Shown: one piece after another, positions 34,528 through 46,866 of the stretch | Layout: every line of letters begins with the position of its first letter | Position numbering within the stretch: position 1 is the stretch's first letter | Assembly: GCA_933207985.1 (NCBI GenBank) | Contig: OW240913.1 | Location: 322,400,602 to 322,464,601 of the forward strand | Direction: 5' to 3' | DNA length: 64,000 bases | DNA from: Pelobates cultripes | Lineage: Eukaryota; Chordata; Amphibia; Anura; Pelobatidae | The notes under the pieces: model-generated | Seen by the model: only the letters and a program-made list of their open reading frames with translations | Databases searched by the model: none | Told to the model about the DNA's origin: nothing | Position numbers and translations under genes: made by a program

Positions 34528-35640
34528 TGTAGCGGAGTAGCAGGGGTTAATCCAAGAGCTCTCCGCTGGGAACAAAGTTTCAGCATATAAGAATACAGGA
34601 ACACAGCATAATCACCCTCCCCAAGGACTAGACGACACATAGTCTGGGAGTCAACTGAGGTCTTTATTCACAATTCTGCTTTTATGCATTTGTCCCATGC
34701 AAGGGAGGTAACTTCCATAATTATTACAGTATCCAATCACATAGTTGTTACCTCCCCTACATCTCCTCCCCTTAGATTAACAGTTAAGCTTATTAATAGG
34801 TACACAGTTTTCCCCAATTCGTGGATGTACCCTAAATACAGGGGGTACACCTTTGAATGAGGGGTCCCCTGGTAGCCCTGATCTGGGTGGGCAACATACT
34901 CAAAATTCACCCAGATCGGACCAGGGGTTCGGGAGTTATTACAGGAGGAAGATTTGACCGACTGCACGGGCACAGTAGCCGAAAATAGTTCCATGAATTC
35001 TGGCTCTGCGGTCGGTCTCTTTTCGTGAATAAAAAGTCCCGAAAGTCTATGGCATCCAGACTTAACTTGTCATTCGGTTGAATCCTCTAGTTCGTGGGAT
35101 TCCACATACCGAATGCTGGGCGGTTCGGGTGGTTCATTCGTTACTTTTAGGCATGCTGGAGGTCTTAGCGGTACTTGGTTAGTCGAATGCCCGATTTGGG
35201 TTCCAGGCATTCGACGCTGTTCGTGCGTAAGATGGCCGCCGCCACGTGTTCGGTAGGTGAAATGGCGGCCGCACACGAACTCTCAATTAGCACCCTTTGC
35301 AACATTGTTGCCTTCGGTAATAAGGAACACATGACCACACCGGGGTGGTCCCTCATTCGGTAGTTTACTGGTGTTCGCATAAACCGCAGTGTAGGTAGTT
35401 CGTGAACCGAGTCTCTGAAAAGTACTGTTTTAGCAAGCATACGGCCATTATAATCCAAGTTTATTCGCATAGAAACGGTTCTTTTCAGTTCTTTAGTGGC
35501 ATGGTTTGCCACACAGTTGGCTCGACCCCAGTGGTCTATACAATAATCTTGTTTCTTTAGCATGTAACCAAACAACTAATATTTAAACAATGCCAACCGT
35601 GATATACTTAACATGTAACCGAACAGTAACTACATAAGCA
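34528..35640 (-). mobile_element. LTR-like segment, minus orientation
   Basis: On the minus strand: CpG-rich U3-like sequence with 'caagatggcggc'-type YY1-like motifs on both strands (35230-35275), a TATA-like 'gcataaaagc' (about 34677-34686), AATAAA at 34663-34668, and an end 'ctccgctaca' at 34528. TG...CA ends are plausible but the far end is not defined. Its U3 words ('gttccatgaattctggct', 'ggtcggtct') recur at 36150-36185 and 61500-61535. The last 250 bp fall inside the tandem duplication. Confidence 0.45.
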
Positions 35641-37561
35641 ATTACAGTTGTGTCTTATCTAGCATGTGGAGAGCAGAAAAACAGGGCGCAAGAGAATACT
35701 GAGAACGGGCAACAGCTAAAATAGACTGCCCTTCGGTGGGTCCCCGCTCAGATCTCAAGCTGGTTTTAGCTCATCTTGTGCCATTACAGAGAGAATATCT
35801 CTGAAACATATTAGACTGGTCCCACCCATAAGGGCAGCCCAGATCCGAAATGCCAGCAAGTTCCCTCTGCATGAGAGACACAGCAACCCTGTGAGGCATA
35901 GCTGATATCTCTCTAGGCACCGTATGCAAGAGGTTCACGTCGGGATTACCCTTTAAACTTGTGGAGAGCAGAAAAACAGGGCGCAATAGAATACTGAGAA
36001 CGGGCAACAGCTGAAATAGCCTGCCCTTTGGTGGGTCCCCGCTCAGATCTCAAGCTGGTTTTCGCTCATCTTGTGCCATTACTGAGATCGGTTCAGGGGT
36101 TCAGGAGTTCCATGGATGTCTCCGCACACGAGGCTCTTGCCCAGAAATAGTTCCATGAAATTAGGCTGTGTGGTCGGTCTATTTCGAAAAGTCTAAAAAC
36201 TAAACAAATCCACGAATGATTCCCCTGGCTCATAGGTAGCATTTGTTCCCCTAGTTCATGAGAACAAACCTACCGAATAGCGTTCTCCTGGCTGGTCTGT
36301 GAAAAGGAAGCAGGCGTTTGCGAAGTTGACGGGTGTTCGGGAAGTCGAGTGCCCGATTTAAGTTCCAGACACTTGACGACCAAGTCCCGCTGCCTCCATT
36401 CGTGTGAACAAGATGGCCGCCATTTTCTCCTGCATGTGGCGTTCAACTATACAAATGGCGGCCACACAGAGAGAGCACTTAATTTGCAGTCTGCTTTGTA
36501 GTTAATGTGCCAGTGGGGTGGTTGGTGTTCGGTAGTTTTATCTACCGAATGAGTAAATCAAAGGTAATGAAACAAAAGGTGTAGTTTCTTCACAGTTTCA
36601 ATGTACAATTCCCCTTCAGATTGTAAATATATGGGTAGGGTTCTCCTCTCCTTTCTTTTCGAGTGTCTATCTATTTAGCCCCTTTTTGTATAATTACCAA
36701 TGTTTTATTTCAGTAATTGTAAAGTACACTGGATAAAATATAAGAATTGTTAAATAAATGAATAAATTATATAGATGGGCAATATTCATGCTCAGTAAAA
36801 AAAAAAGAATAAAAAAAAGTACAGGGCACATAGATTAATAAATAAAAATAACAAAAGATTAACTAAATGACTAAATGATAGGTGAAAATGATGGTTGTCA
36901 TAATGGTACACTTAGCTCTCTCCATATTAAACAATTGTGGTATAATTGATTTACTTTATACACATACATGAAAGGGGAACTGTTATTTAAATTACACTGT
37001 TGAATAACATTGAAATTTTTCTATAACTTGTGTTAACTTTGTTATCATATCATGATCTATTTTATTTTAAATGCAATAAAGGGTTACTCCTTTCACCATG
37101 GACATTTTAGTGGTTTGAGACTTAAGTGCTTGGATTTTGTATGTGGAGCTTTTCTCTATGAGAGGCTCCACATATTGCATTTAACCCCTTTGTAACCAGA
37201 GGTGTAATTCCATCTCTGTCAGTATCACGGGGGCCTTTTTAGCCAAGCCTAGCCAGCTAATTTCAAGTGGCAGTAAATAAGCAATGGATTTTTTTGCCAA
37301 ATAGTCCCATTGTGTATTGTCCGATCAAGTCACAGAAGCTTAAGAAGCTATATTATAATCATAAGGTAGTAATGGAAATCACCCAAAAAGGACCATTGTA
37401 TGCTAACGGATTGCCCTGGTATGAAAACTTAAAGCTTATGAGTTGCAGACTAGCAATTCTTAATGGAACCAATCTTGGGTAAAATTATTTGAAAGCTATA
37501 TGCACACAATGAAGGGAGTCATCAAAACTTACTCCACTTAACAAAGACCCAGGTCTTGAGA
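35391..37561. repeat. 2171-bp tandem duplication, copy 1
   Basis: Every base I compared from 35391 recurs 2171 bp downstream. The only difference I noticed is 'gtaaccag' (about 37191) against 'gtagccag'. Contents: end of an LTR-like segment, two 125-bp direct repeats starting 'gtggagagcagaaaaacagg' (35667 and 35961), a second LTR-like U3 segment (36086-36600), and AT-rich DNA with a hairpin 'gtggagcttttctc' / 'gagaggctccac' at 37143-37171. Breakpoints share about 2 bp (GT). Confidence 0.95.
36086..36600 (-). mobile_element. LTR-like U3 segment inside duplication copy 1
   Basis: Shares word order with 34900-35390: 'ggttcaggggttcaggag', 'gttccatgaaattaggct', 'ggtcggtctatttcg', 'cctaccgaat', 'caagatggccgcc' and 'tcggtagttttatctaccga'. 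It is repeated at 38257-38771 in copy 2. No coding region. Confidence 0.4.
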
Positions 37562-39732
37562 GTAGGTAGTTCGTGAACCGAGTCTCTGAAAAGTACTGTT
37601 TTAGCAAGCATACGGCCATTATAATCCAAGTTTATTCGCATAGAAACGGTTCTTTTCAGTTCTTTAGTGGCATGGTTTGCCACACAGTTGGCTCGACCCC
37701 AGTGGTCTATACAATAATCTTGTTTCTTTAGCATGTAACCAAACAACTAATATTTAAACAATGCCAACCGTGATATACTTAACATGTAACCGAACAGTAA
37801 CTACATAAGCAATTACAGTTGTGTCTTATCTAGCATGTGGAGAGCAGAAAAACAGGGCGCAAGAGAATACTGAGAACGGGCAACAGCTAAAATAGACTGC
37901 CCTTCGGTGGGTCCCCGCTCAGATCTCAAGCTGGTTTTAGCTCATCTTGTGCCATTACAGAGAGAATATCTCTGAAACATATTAGACTGGTCCCACCCAT
38001 AAGGGCAGCCCAGATCCGAAATGCCAGCAAGTTCCCTCTGCATGAGAGACACAGCAACCCTGTGAGGCATAGCTGATATCTCTCTAGGCACCGTATGCAA
38101 GAGGTTCACGTCGGGATTACCCTTTAAACTTGTGGAGAGCAGAAAAACAGGGCGCAATAGAATACTGAGAACGGGCAACAGCTGAAATAGCCTGCCCTTT
38201 GGTGGGTCCCCGCTCAGATCTCAAGCTGGTTTTCGCTCATCTTGTGCCATTACTGAGATCGGTTCAGGGGTTCAGGAGTTCCATGGATGTCTCCGCACAC
38301 GAGGCTCTTGCCCAGAAATAGTTCCATGAAATTAGGCTGTGTGGTCGGTCTATTTCGAAAAGTCTAAAAACTAAACAAATCCACGAATGATTCCCCTGGC
38401 TCATAGGTAGCATTTGTTCCCCTAGTTCATGAGAACAAACCTACCGAATAGCGTTCTCCTGGCTGGTCTGTGAAAAGGAAGCAGGCGTTTGCGAAGTTGA
38501 CGGGTGTTCGGGAAGTCGAGTGCCCGATTTAAGTTCCAGACACTTGACGACCAAGTCCCGCTGCCTCCATTCGTGTGAACAAGATGGCCGCCATTTTCTC
38601 CTGCATGTGGCGTTCAACTATACAAATGGCGGCCACACAGAGAGAGCACTTAATTTGCAGTCTGCTTTGTAGTTAATGTGCCAGTGGGGTGGTTGGTGTT
38701 CGGTAGTTTTATCTACCGAATGAGTAAATCAAAGGTAATGAAACAAAAGGTGTAGTTTCTTCACAGTTTCAATGTACAATTCCCCTTCAGATTGTAAATA
38801 TATGGGTAGGGTTCTCCTCTCCTTTCTTTTCGAGTGTCTATCTATTTAGCCCCTTTTTGTATAATTACCAATGTTTTATTTCAGTAATTGTAAAGTACAC
38901 TGGATAAAATATAAGAATTGTTAAATAAATGAATAAATTATATAGATGGGCAATATTCATGCTCAGTAAAAAAAAAAGAATAAAAAAAAGTACAGGGCAC
39001 ATAGATTAATAAATAAAAATAACAAAAGATTAACTAAATGACTAAATGATAGGTGAAAATGATGGTTGTCATAATGGTACACTTAGCTCTCTCCATATTA
39101 AACAATTGTGGTATAATTGATTTACTTTATACACATACATGAAAGGGGAACTGTTATTTAAATTACACTGTTGAATAACATTGAAATTTTTCTATAACTT
39201 GTGTTAACTTTGTTATCATATCATGATCTATTTTATTTTAAATGCAATAAAGGGTTACTCCTTTCACCATGGACATTTTAGTGGTTTGAGACTTAAGTGC
39301 TTGGATTTTGTATGTGGAGCTTTTCTCTATGAGAGGCTCCACATATTGCATTTAACCCCTTTGTAGCCAGAGGTGTAATTCCATCTCTGTCAGTATCACG
39401 GGGGCCTTTTTAGCCAAGCCTAGCCAGCTAATTTCAAGTGGCAGTAAATAAGCAATGGATTTTTTTGCCAAATAGTCCCATTGTGTATTGTCCGATCAAG
39501 TCACAGAAGCTTAAGAAGCTATATTATAATCATAAGGTAGTAATGGAAATCACCCAAAAAGGACCATTGTATGCTAACGGATTGCCCTGGTATGAAAACT
39601 TAAAGCTTATGAGTTGCAGACTAGCAATTCTTAATGGAACCAATCTTGGGTAAAATTATTTGAAAGCTATATGCACACAATGAAGGGAGTCATCAAAACT
39701 TACTCCACTTAACAAAGACCCAGGTCTTGAGA
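37562..39732. repeat. 2171-bp tandem duplication, copy 2
   Basis: Head-to-tail with copy 1. The junction 'cttgagagtaggtagttc' joins the unit's end to its start, and after 39732 the sequence departs as 'ctttctatgc'. Near-identity means a very recent event, or two haplotypes laid end to end by the assembler. Confidence 0.95.
38257..38771 (-). mobile_element. LTR-like U3 segment inside duplication copy 2
   Basis: Exact counterpart of 36086-36600 at an offset of 2171 bp. Confidence 0.4.
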
Positions 39733-40975
39733 GTCTTTCTATGCATTCAAATAAAACATTTGGCGGTATTCCTTATGCAGAAAGAGTTTTTCCGAGGGAC
39801 AAACTCGCGGCCCACATCACTGTTGCTCAAAGAAGGTAAAGATCCCAACTTGTGCATCAGCTATCACCCCATTGTTTGATCAATACAGACTTGAAACCTT
39901 TTACTGAAGAGTTGGCTCCACATTGGCCAGGTTCTCACAGGTCTGCTCAACCCTGATATGGAATTCATATTAGGTAGAGAGAAATAACACCATTCGCATG
40001 CTTACAGAAGTGCTCCAACCCTTTTTAAATCAGATTTTTGTTTAAATTTAGAATGCCCTATTGATTATTAATAATTAGACCACTCTTCCCTATAGTCAAG
40101 AAAACTCTGAAAATACGTTTTTAATTCATTAGGAATCCAACGCAGGTGAAGTTTCTATTGACGCTTTTTACTCCCCCACCAGACATCACTGCCTACCTTG
40201 CGAGGTCAATCAAATACTTCTCTAAAAAACATTTTGATTGGATCATTCTCACCCATCTCGGAGTGGATAAGCACTCTCTAACCCAGGGAGGGAGTAGAAG
40301 GTATTTAAAAATAAATTAAATAATAAATATATATACATATATCTTATAATGCAGGTAAGTGGGAAAGCGCATGAAGGGAGGGAAGAAGGGGATATTCATA
40401 TCATGATACAACAAAGTCACAAGAGCAACCCATTATGGGCTTTGGGGCTTTCTTGGGCTTTTAAACATTGCTAAATTATTAGTCCCCCATCTCTGGAGGA
40501 TGTCTGCTGTTCCCAACCCCTCTTCAATGGATCAATAATTGGGGAGCTGCGTTCCATATAGTTTTTTACTGTCAGGACCAGTTTGGTCTAATTTGATTCC
40601 CCTGAACTGAGTTTCTCTGCCGCTTGCTGAAGTGCTTTATGTGTATGGGGTTTGTCATGTTTTCAACACTAACTAGGTGATGAAACACTGCCATGACTGT
40701 CAGTCAGCCAGAGAGTTCTCTTCGTCTTCTATTAGCTCTGTAGAGCTTAAAGATGTGTAAAGAACATTGGGCTGCCCCAAAAATTTGTCTTCACCTGTCT
40801 GTCTATATTCCACCTTTTGCCCCTTGTACCCATTCTTTTGCCCCTTTTATGTATCTTGCCACCTTTTTCTTTCTCGTTTTCCTTTTTGGTATATTGTATC
40901 CCCTGTTTTACATTCTTTTCATATTTTTGTGTCTTCATCCCAATTTTGTGGTCTCTTTACCCCCTTGTGTTACAC
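39733..40975. other. No feature recognised
   Basis: Mixed composition, short AT run at 40315-40345. 39780-40300 may be decayed transposon DNA but I see no identifiable motif. 40760-40970 is pyrimidine-rich. Confidence 0.35.
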
Positions 40976-40979
40976 ACTC

Positions 40980-40987
40980 ACTCACTG

Positions 40988-41028
<41 letters not shown>

Positions 41029-41425
41029 GACTCTTACATACACACATTGCTTATACACACACTGCTTATACACACACACTGGCTGTAACACACACACACA
41101 CTGGCTCTTACACTCACTGCTTATACATAAACGCACGCTGGGTATTATACACGCTGCTTATACATAAACACACACTGGCTATTACATATACACATTGGCT
41201 ATTACATACACACATTGGCTATTACATACGCACACTGACTCTTACATATGCACACTAACTTACACACACACACTGCTTATACACACACACACTGCTTACA
41301 CACACACACACACTGCTTATATATACACACACACACACACTGCTCTTACACACACACAAGCTTTTACACACACACACATACTAACTCTTACACACACATT
41401 GATTATACACACACACAGACTTACT
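40980..41425. repeat. CA-rich microsatellite (cacacactgcttatacacac)
   Basis: Units such as 'cacacacactgcttatacac' and 'ggctattacatacacacatt'. Thr-His-Tyr-rich frames in several phases are artefacts. Confidence 0.9.
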
Positions 41426-41429
41426 GTTT

Positions 41430-41670
41430 CTTATAATTTCTAAACAGAGGTCCCACTGCACTGCAGTAGCTTTCCTCCACTCTCCACAGCAGTTGGCCGC
41501 TGGGATATGATGTCATGTATGCCAGTGGCATTGCCACAATAAGTGACCAGTGGGAGCGGAGTTCTCCATGCTCCAACCTGCCACTAAGACATCTTTGCGC
41601 CCTCAGGTCGATGGACCCTAAGGCGGCCGCTTGTGCCGCCTTATGCTTGCGCCGGCCCTGGCTAGATTGT
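41430..41670. repeat. GC-rich tail following the CA-rich block
   Basis: 'ccctaaggcggccgcttgtg', 'ttgcgccggccctgg'. The same arrangement, microsatellite then GC-rich tail, is seen at 1990-2330 and 11010-11200. Confidence 0.4.
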
Positions 41671-41854
41671 GCCTACCTTCTGCCTTTTTAAGGAACAGTG
41701 CTACAAAGGGATTAGTGGTTATTCCACTCTATACTATATCATCTGGGGACAGTCTGCAAGTCAAGATTTTAACAGGGCCTTTTAATGAAAACCGGGAAAT
41801 GAAGATCTTCTATAAACTGAAATTAGTCAAACTACCAATATCATATTTATTATT

Positions 41855-42010
41855 CATAGTTATTCACTAAAGTGAAAATTGTCGAGAATTCTCGTGATTT
41901 CAAAATGAATTTTGAATTTAAGGCCAAAATAGCTGAACTGGAAAACATTTAAGTCAGCTATGCTTCTTGTTCCGTTACATTGGCATTATATTTACAATTC
42001 AGCTTGAATT
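41855..42010. repeat. AT-rich 'ttattcactaaagtg' repeat
   Basis: 'gttattcactaaagtgaaaa', 'gaattctcgtgatttcaaaa' and 'aagtcagctatgcttc'; the clearest member of the group including 15950-16072 and 23235-23420. Confidence 0.45.
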
Positions 42011-44570
42011 CCCAATATGGTTGTGGGTGTGTTTGTATATTTATTTCTGCATATGCAAATATATTTTTCTGACTATAACAGTTATAGTTTACAAAACATT
42101 ATTCAAAACATTTTCAACCCAGTCTACTTTATTTAAATACATTTCAGTTCTTCATTTTTGTTTTCCAAAAGATTTTTGTATTACATAACCTCTGCCAGTT
42201 TTAATCTGATATCCTTTTAGATCACAGACTTCCAAAAAAATGTTAAGTAGTCTTTTTTTCTTGCCAACTAGTTATTTGCAATGATTTATCACCATTCCGT
42301 AACTTTGATGAATACCACTTATACTTACTTAGAATGATTTAAAAAGTAAGACTTCTACTGGTGCATCAATTCTTTGCAAATTATAGTTCATACTTGCAAA
42401 AAAATATCAAAGCAAAACTATGTTAAAAAAAAGGCTAATTCATTAGTTTATAAAAATCCTTTAATCTTTTTGTAGATCTGGAAATTATTAGTGTTGGTCT
42501 TATGTTGCTTATACTACGACTGTTCTTTATCTTATCTATAATTATCTATTACCTTTTTATTTTCTTCCTTCCTTTTCCAAATATTTTTTTTTTTGTTCTT
42601 TGCTTTTCATTATTTTCTATAATTTTGCAGCATGGACTTATTACATGCAAATGTTAAATTGTGAGTCATGACTTTCGAGAAATGGGAGATGATACTGATA
42701 AGTTTAAAATTTAGATTTTTTTTTTTTCCCCGGTATATGAAATATCAATTGCATATGCTTTGCCTTATGGCCATTATACAAATGTCAGGGGTTTAATTGA
42801 CAGCTGTGAATTGCAGCACCTGCAAACAGCTCAGGGCTTGTTCCTGTGGTCTGGCAGCATTCTTACTTTATGCTTTAAATAAAGGCTTACTCACTGAGAC
42901 AGAAATAACTGACAATGGATGATTGATGATAGCCCATCACGCAATAGCTGACATCCACCATTCATTGAGCCCATGTAAAATCTTTCATTAACCGCAGTCT
43001 AGAATCTTGGAATGGGTTTGATAGGAATGGTAACAGGTTTCCAGGGTTCTAAATGTGCTGACTCTATGGAAAACCTGCAAATAAATTAATTCTTATTGGT
43101 ATGCTTTACAGATTTAACTATTTTTTAGACCATTCTGTATAAAAACACCACTCACAGGTTTTTTTTGTTTTTTGTATTTCCATTGTCAAAAATGACCACT
43201 TAGCAAGGTGTACTCGAAAGAAAAATAAATTAACTATATTTGTAATAGACACATTTTTTGTGTGTTTAAAACTGACATTAAAGAATAAATTTATAAATGA
43301 TTCCTGCAGATGAATTAAAATTATTTTAGAAAAGGATTATCTTTTTTTAAATAGAAAAATAAAATATATATAAAATTTTGAATAATGCTAATGCTGGTGA
43401 AAGTGTAAAAAAACAGTGTATTGTTTTAAAAACAATGTAACATTTTCTTTGTGTAAACACACGCATGCACACACATACATGCACTCAGACATTCACACAT
43501 ATATATCTAAGCATACATAAATCTGATTCCAAACTGCATAGCTACTACTAAATATTTATGAACAAGTCAAATATCAATTTTTTTGGAATATTGTGAACCC
43601 CCTGCCTCCATAACATCATTCTGACATAGACAGATGTAGTGCATGTTGTAACCTGGAGCAGTTTATGTATATTATTAGAAAAAAAAACGTGAGCTTCCAC
43701 CATTACTGATGCATCTGTTTAGTGTTCAAATAACCTGTCAGCCGAGAATGGCCATGTCATTAGGCACATTGAGGCTTCCTATTTTTATTTTTTCATTTTC
43801 TTATACAGACTCGTTGTTGACATTAGTCAACATTCTTTGACAGTAATCTAGCTCATGATAATGATAATTCATAAATTCAAACCTTTACCAATTGTAAAAG
43901 AAAACACAATTTGATATGTATAGTATGTGTTTGTGGCTCTGTTCATTTATACTGATTGATTTTGATTCTGTTTATTACATTTTAATTACAGGTTAGACAT
44001 TATTGGGATGGAATTTCTCTGAAAAAATAAGGGAGAAATACAAATAGTAACTCTTATTAACACTCCATTCACATTCCTTAAAAAGCCACATATATGACTG
44101 ATGACAAAAGAGACCTTTACTTGAACTGTAAAAGCAAGCAAAATTGTTAAGACTTTTGTTATCAATTTGTTTTCAATTGATTTCTTTATATTGAATAAAG
44201 CATCACAGAGATCATTGGGATATCAAATTCATTATTTAATTTATGCTTGTAGTATATTCAGTAATCTAAATAAATCTGTTAAAAAATCTTTCCTATATAT
44301 AAACATCGCCTTAGTTAATTCTTCGATTTCAGTCCCTATTCCCTCAGTTCCTATTCTCAGTTCTCACTGCCCCCTCATACTCAATTCACATACACAATTC
44401 TCCATCTGTCTCATACTTCCATATCAGCCTTAGACTCATGCATTTGGTATGCAATGAATTGCAGTTTGTCAGAATTTTTAGGTTTTGTTAGTTTCATGAT
44501 TCTAAGTTCCATTCGTGGGGCCAAAATAAAAGAGATGATTAATGGAAAAAAAAAGATGTGTGGCTAGGGG
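42011..44570. other. Unique AT-rich DNA; possible conserved non-coding element at 42610-43090
   Basis: At 42790-42880 'taattgacagctgtgaattg' contains a TGACAGCTGT word (MEIS/TGIF-type site) within a non-repetitive, balanced stretch. This resembles a developmental enhancer in composition, but no comparison was possible. No gene is recognised; the 44167-44433 frame has no family motif. Confidence 0.22.
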
Positions 44571-44574
44571 ATAA

Positions 44575-44730
44575 AAGTGAGCAATAGAAACAAAAAGAGG
44601 AGGAACAGTAAAAATAAAATCTATATTTATATATCATACATTTAAAACATCTGTACTATATATATATAACTATAGATGTTTTACTGCTCGTCCTCTTTTT
44701 TCCGCAATTGGTTGGTTCTTCTCACTTGAT
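44575..44730. mobile_element. Foldback (palindromic) element, short copy
   Basis: 'agaggaggaacagtaaaa' / 'ttttactgctcgtcctct' and 'aacatctgta' / 'tatagatgtt' form a hairpin of about 60-bp arms. The loop is TA-rich. Same core as 58618-58790, where 'aggaggagcagtaaaa' occurs. Confidence 0.5.
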
Positions 44731-44849
44731 CGGTGTACCACAAAATATTTGCGAAACGGCACATGGACGAATCATAAACCAAAAAATTATTGTTTTCTGA
44801 TTAACCAATTTTTTTTTACCAGACTTCAGAACAGTCTTCTTGTTCCACC

Positions 44850-46330
44850 ATCTACGTGAGTCCCATTTTCCTCTCCTCAGTATTAATCCCATTCAAGCTA
44901 TCAAACCCTTGTCCTTATTATATCAGTCCTCATTGGCTAGGTCAGTCTCTTCTCCTCACCATACAGTTCCTTTCCTACTTTCCACATCATACCCTTCTAG
45001 CCTACATCCTTATTAGTAAAGCTTCTCATTTTACTATTCCATTCAGGCTCCTATACCCCCCCCCCCCACCCACACTATCTTTCCCACTTGTGATCTCTTT
45101 TGACCCATCATGATAGTCATCGATTTCCCTATAAGGGTTCTGCATTTACCTTCTAGTAATATATCAGAAATGTTTTGAATTTTTTTCACTCTGTAGGATG
45201 TGCAATGTTTTATGCATCTAGATATAGAAGTGCGTGTGAAAATCTACCATAATTAGATTTACACTCCAGATCTTCACTAAGCAGAAAGACTATGCGCCCA
45301 TCACAGGATCATCCTGAAAAATTCAGTTTCAATTCTTACTGTGATGCTATGGCTAATACAAAGGTTTGCATGCACGAAAACAAGTAAATTGGGCAAACAT
45401 TAACAGTGCAGCTAATGAGTAGAGCTTACCCAAAAGTAGTTGTAGTTATTAGCTAAATCCCCCTTTTTTCTAGAAGTATCCATAAATAGTGGCATTCTTG
45501 GTAAATTTTTAGCAGGGCACCCGCTGCTATTTTAATTGATACCAGAGGGTTATTAACAATGATCATTGAGCTCTGTACTGCTCTGAGTGATTTCATAGTC
45601 CTCCCTAACTCATACTGTTCCAGTGTCAATGTTTGAATGTTTGATTGTGAAAGCTCTTTTAATGAGCAAAAGAAGGGTGAGGAGTTTGAGTGCCGAAGCC
45701 CCAGATTTGGGTATCTTTAGCCCTGGATCTTTACAGTTGGTGGTGGGAGCTGGGGGATATTAAGGGTTTTATTTGAAAGCAGCTACCTATTATACAATCA
45801 AAGATAAATAATATAATGCTCCTCCAGGCTACTTAGAGAACAGAGATGATCCTCCCAGGTGTCTTTCAGAAGGGGGGACAGAACTTTGCAGCACACTCCT
45901 CTATTAGTAAGGTAGTGTGGTGAGATCACATCAAATGCCTAGCTGTACAGCATGTGCTTGTTTCCAAACATGTTTTTATTGCAATAATGGAGAACACCTG
46001 AATCATGCTGTTCATGGGTAAAGAAGAAGAGACTTACCATAAAAAGGCAGGCATATGTCATTATATATCCTCACATCCTGTTAGTGTAGGGGTCAATTAG
46101 TTTTCCTTTGGGCTCAAGCCCCAGGTGTTTTACGAACCTACAAAAGCCCCTGGTAAAAGTTATTAATCCCATACAGTAATTTTAATATTCGGTCCAATTC
46201 CCCTGTATCTTCCACTTTATGAGTCATTAAAGATGAAGTATGACTGATTAGGAACTATGCACTCTTTTCTATGTGATTTACTTGTTTGATTTTTGGAATA
46301 AATCTAATTTTTGGATGATTTCCAGGGCTT
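44850..46330. other. No feature recognised; C-run at about 45056-45069
   Basis: Pyrimidine-rich 44850-45120, otherwise ordinary. Nothing coding. Confidence 0.35.
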
Positions 46331-46860
46331 TTAATTTTTTTGTATTTTACATTTTACTAATGCAGGAATTAATGAAATGAACCAGGTGGATGTCTGATGT
46401 TCTTGTCGGCGTTCCTTGTTAAAAGTAATTTCACACTTATCATAGCCAAGCTGTACACAAATTAATGCAGAAAGGATCAAATCATTGAGCATATTCTCAT
46501 TCATTGGTGGAACACAACTCATTTATCATGGTACACTAACAGTCCAGATTTCCTCAGTGTCACCAATGGCATTTAATTAGGATGTGCCTTGAGAACTGGG
46601 TTTGGAAGTATTGCTCTACACACTGGAAAGAGACATGTGCTATTGAACATGAAGCAAAGAGCTTCAAAAACATGTGTCATAATGGCAGTAGGAATTGTTA
46701 CATGGTAAATTAAAAATGTCAGTATTGTCACACTTTTTTTCATAACTGGCCACCTCACGCCATGTTGGCCTGGATACATATCATAGAAGGTTATCATTTC
46801 TTAAGTTAATTATAAGTTGGAGGGGAATTAACAGATATATTTAGTGCCTAAATGCATAAT
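46331..46860. other. Unique DNA; possible conserved non-coding segment
   Basis: Non-repetitive, balanced composition, TAATTA and ATTA words, no decay signs. Two minus-strand frames (46331-46522 and 46573-46797) lack any protein motif. Conservation is untested. Confidence 0.2.
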
Positions 46861-46866
46861 GCCTAG

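Noticed and set aside
35771..36007. 78-codon minus-strand frame, identical at 37942-38178
   Set aside because: Identity comes from the tandem duplication. It lies in LTR-element leader-like DNA with no recognisable domain.
37267..37482. 71-codon plus-strand frame repeated at 39438-39653
   Set aside because: Duplicated with the 2171-bp unit; no motif, AT-rich surroundings.
41000..41443. Several overlapping frames rich in Thr, His and Tyr
   Set aside because: Microsatellite artefacts with no domain.
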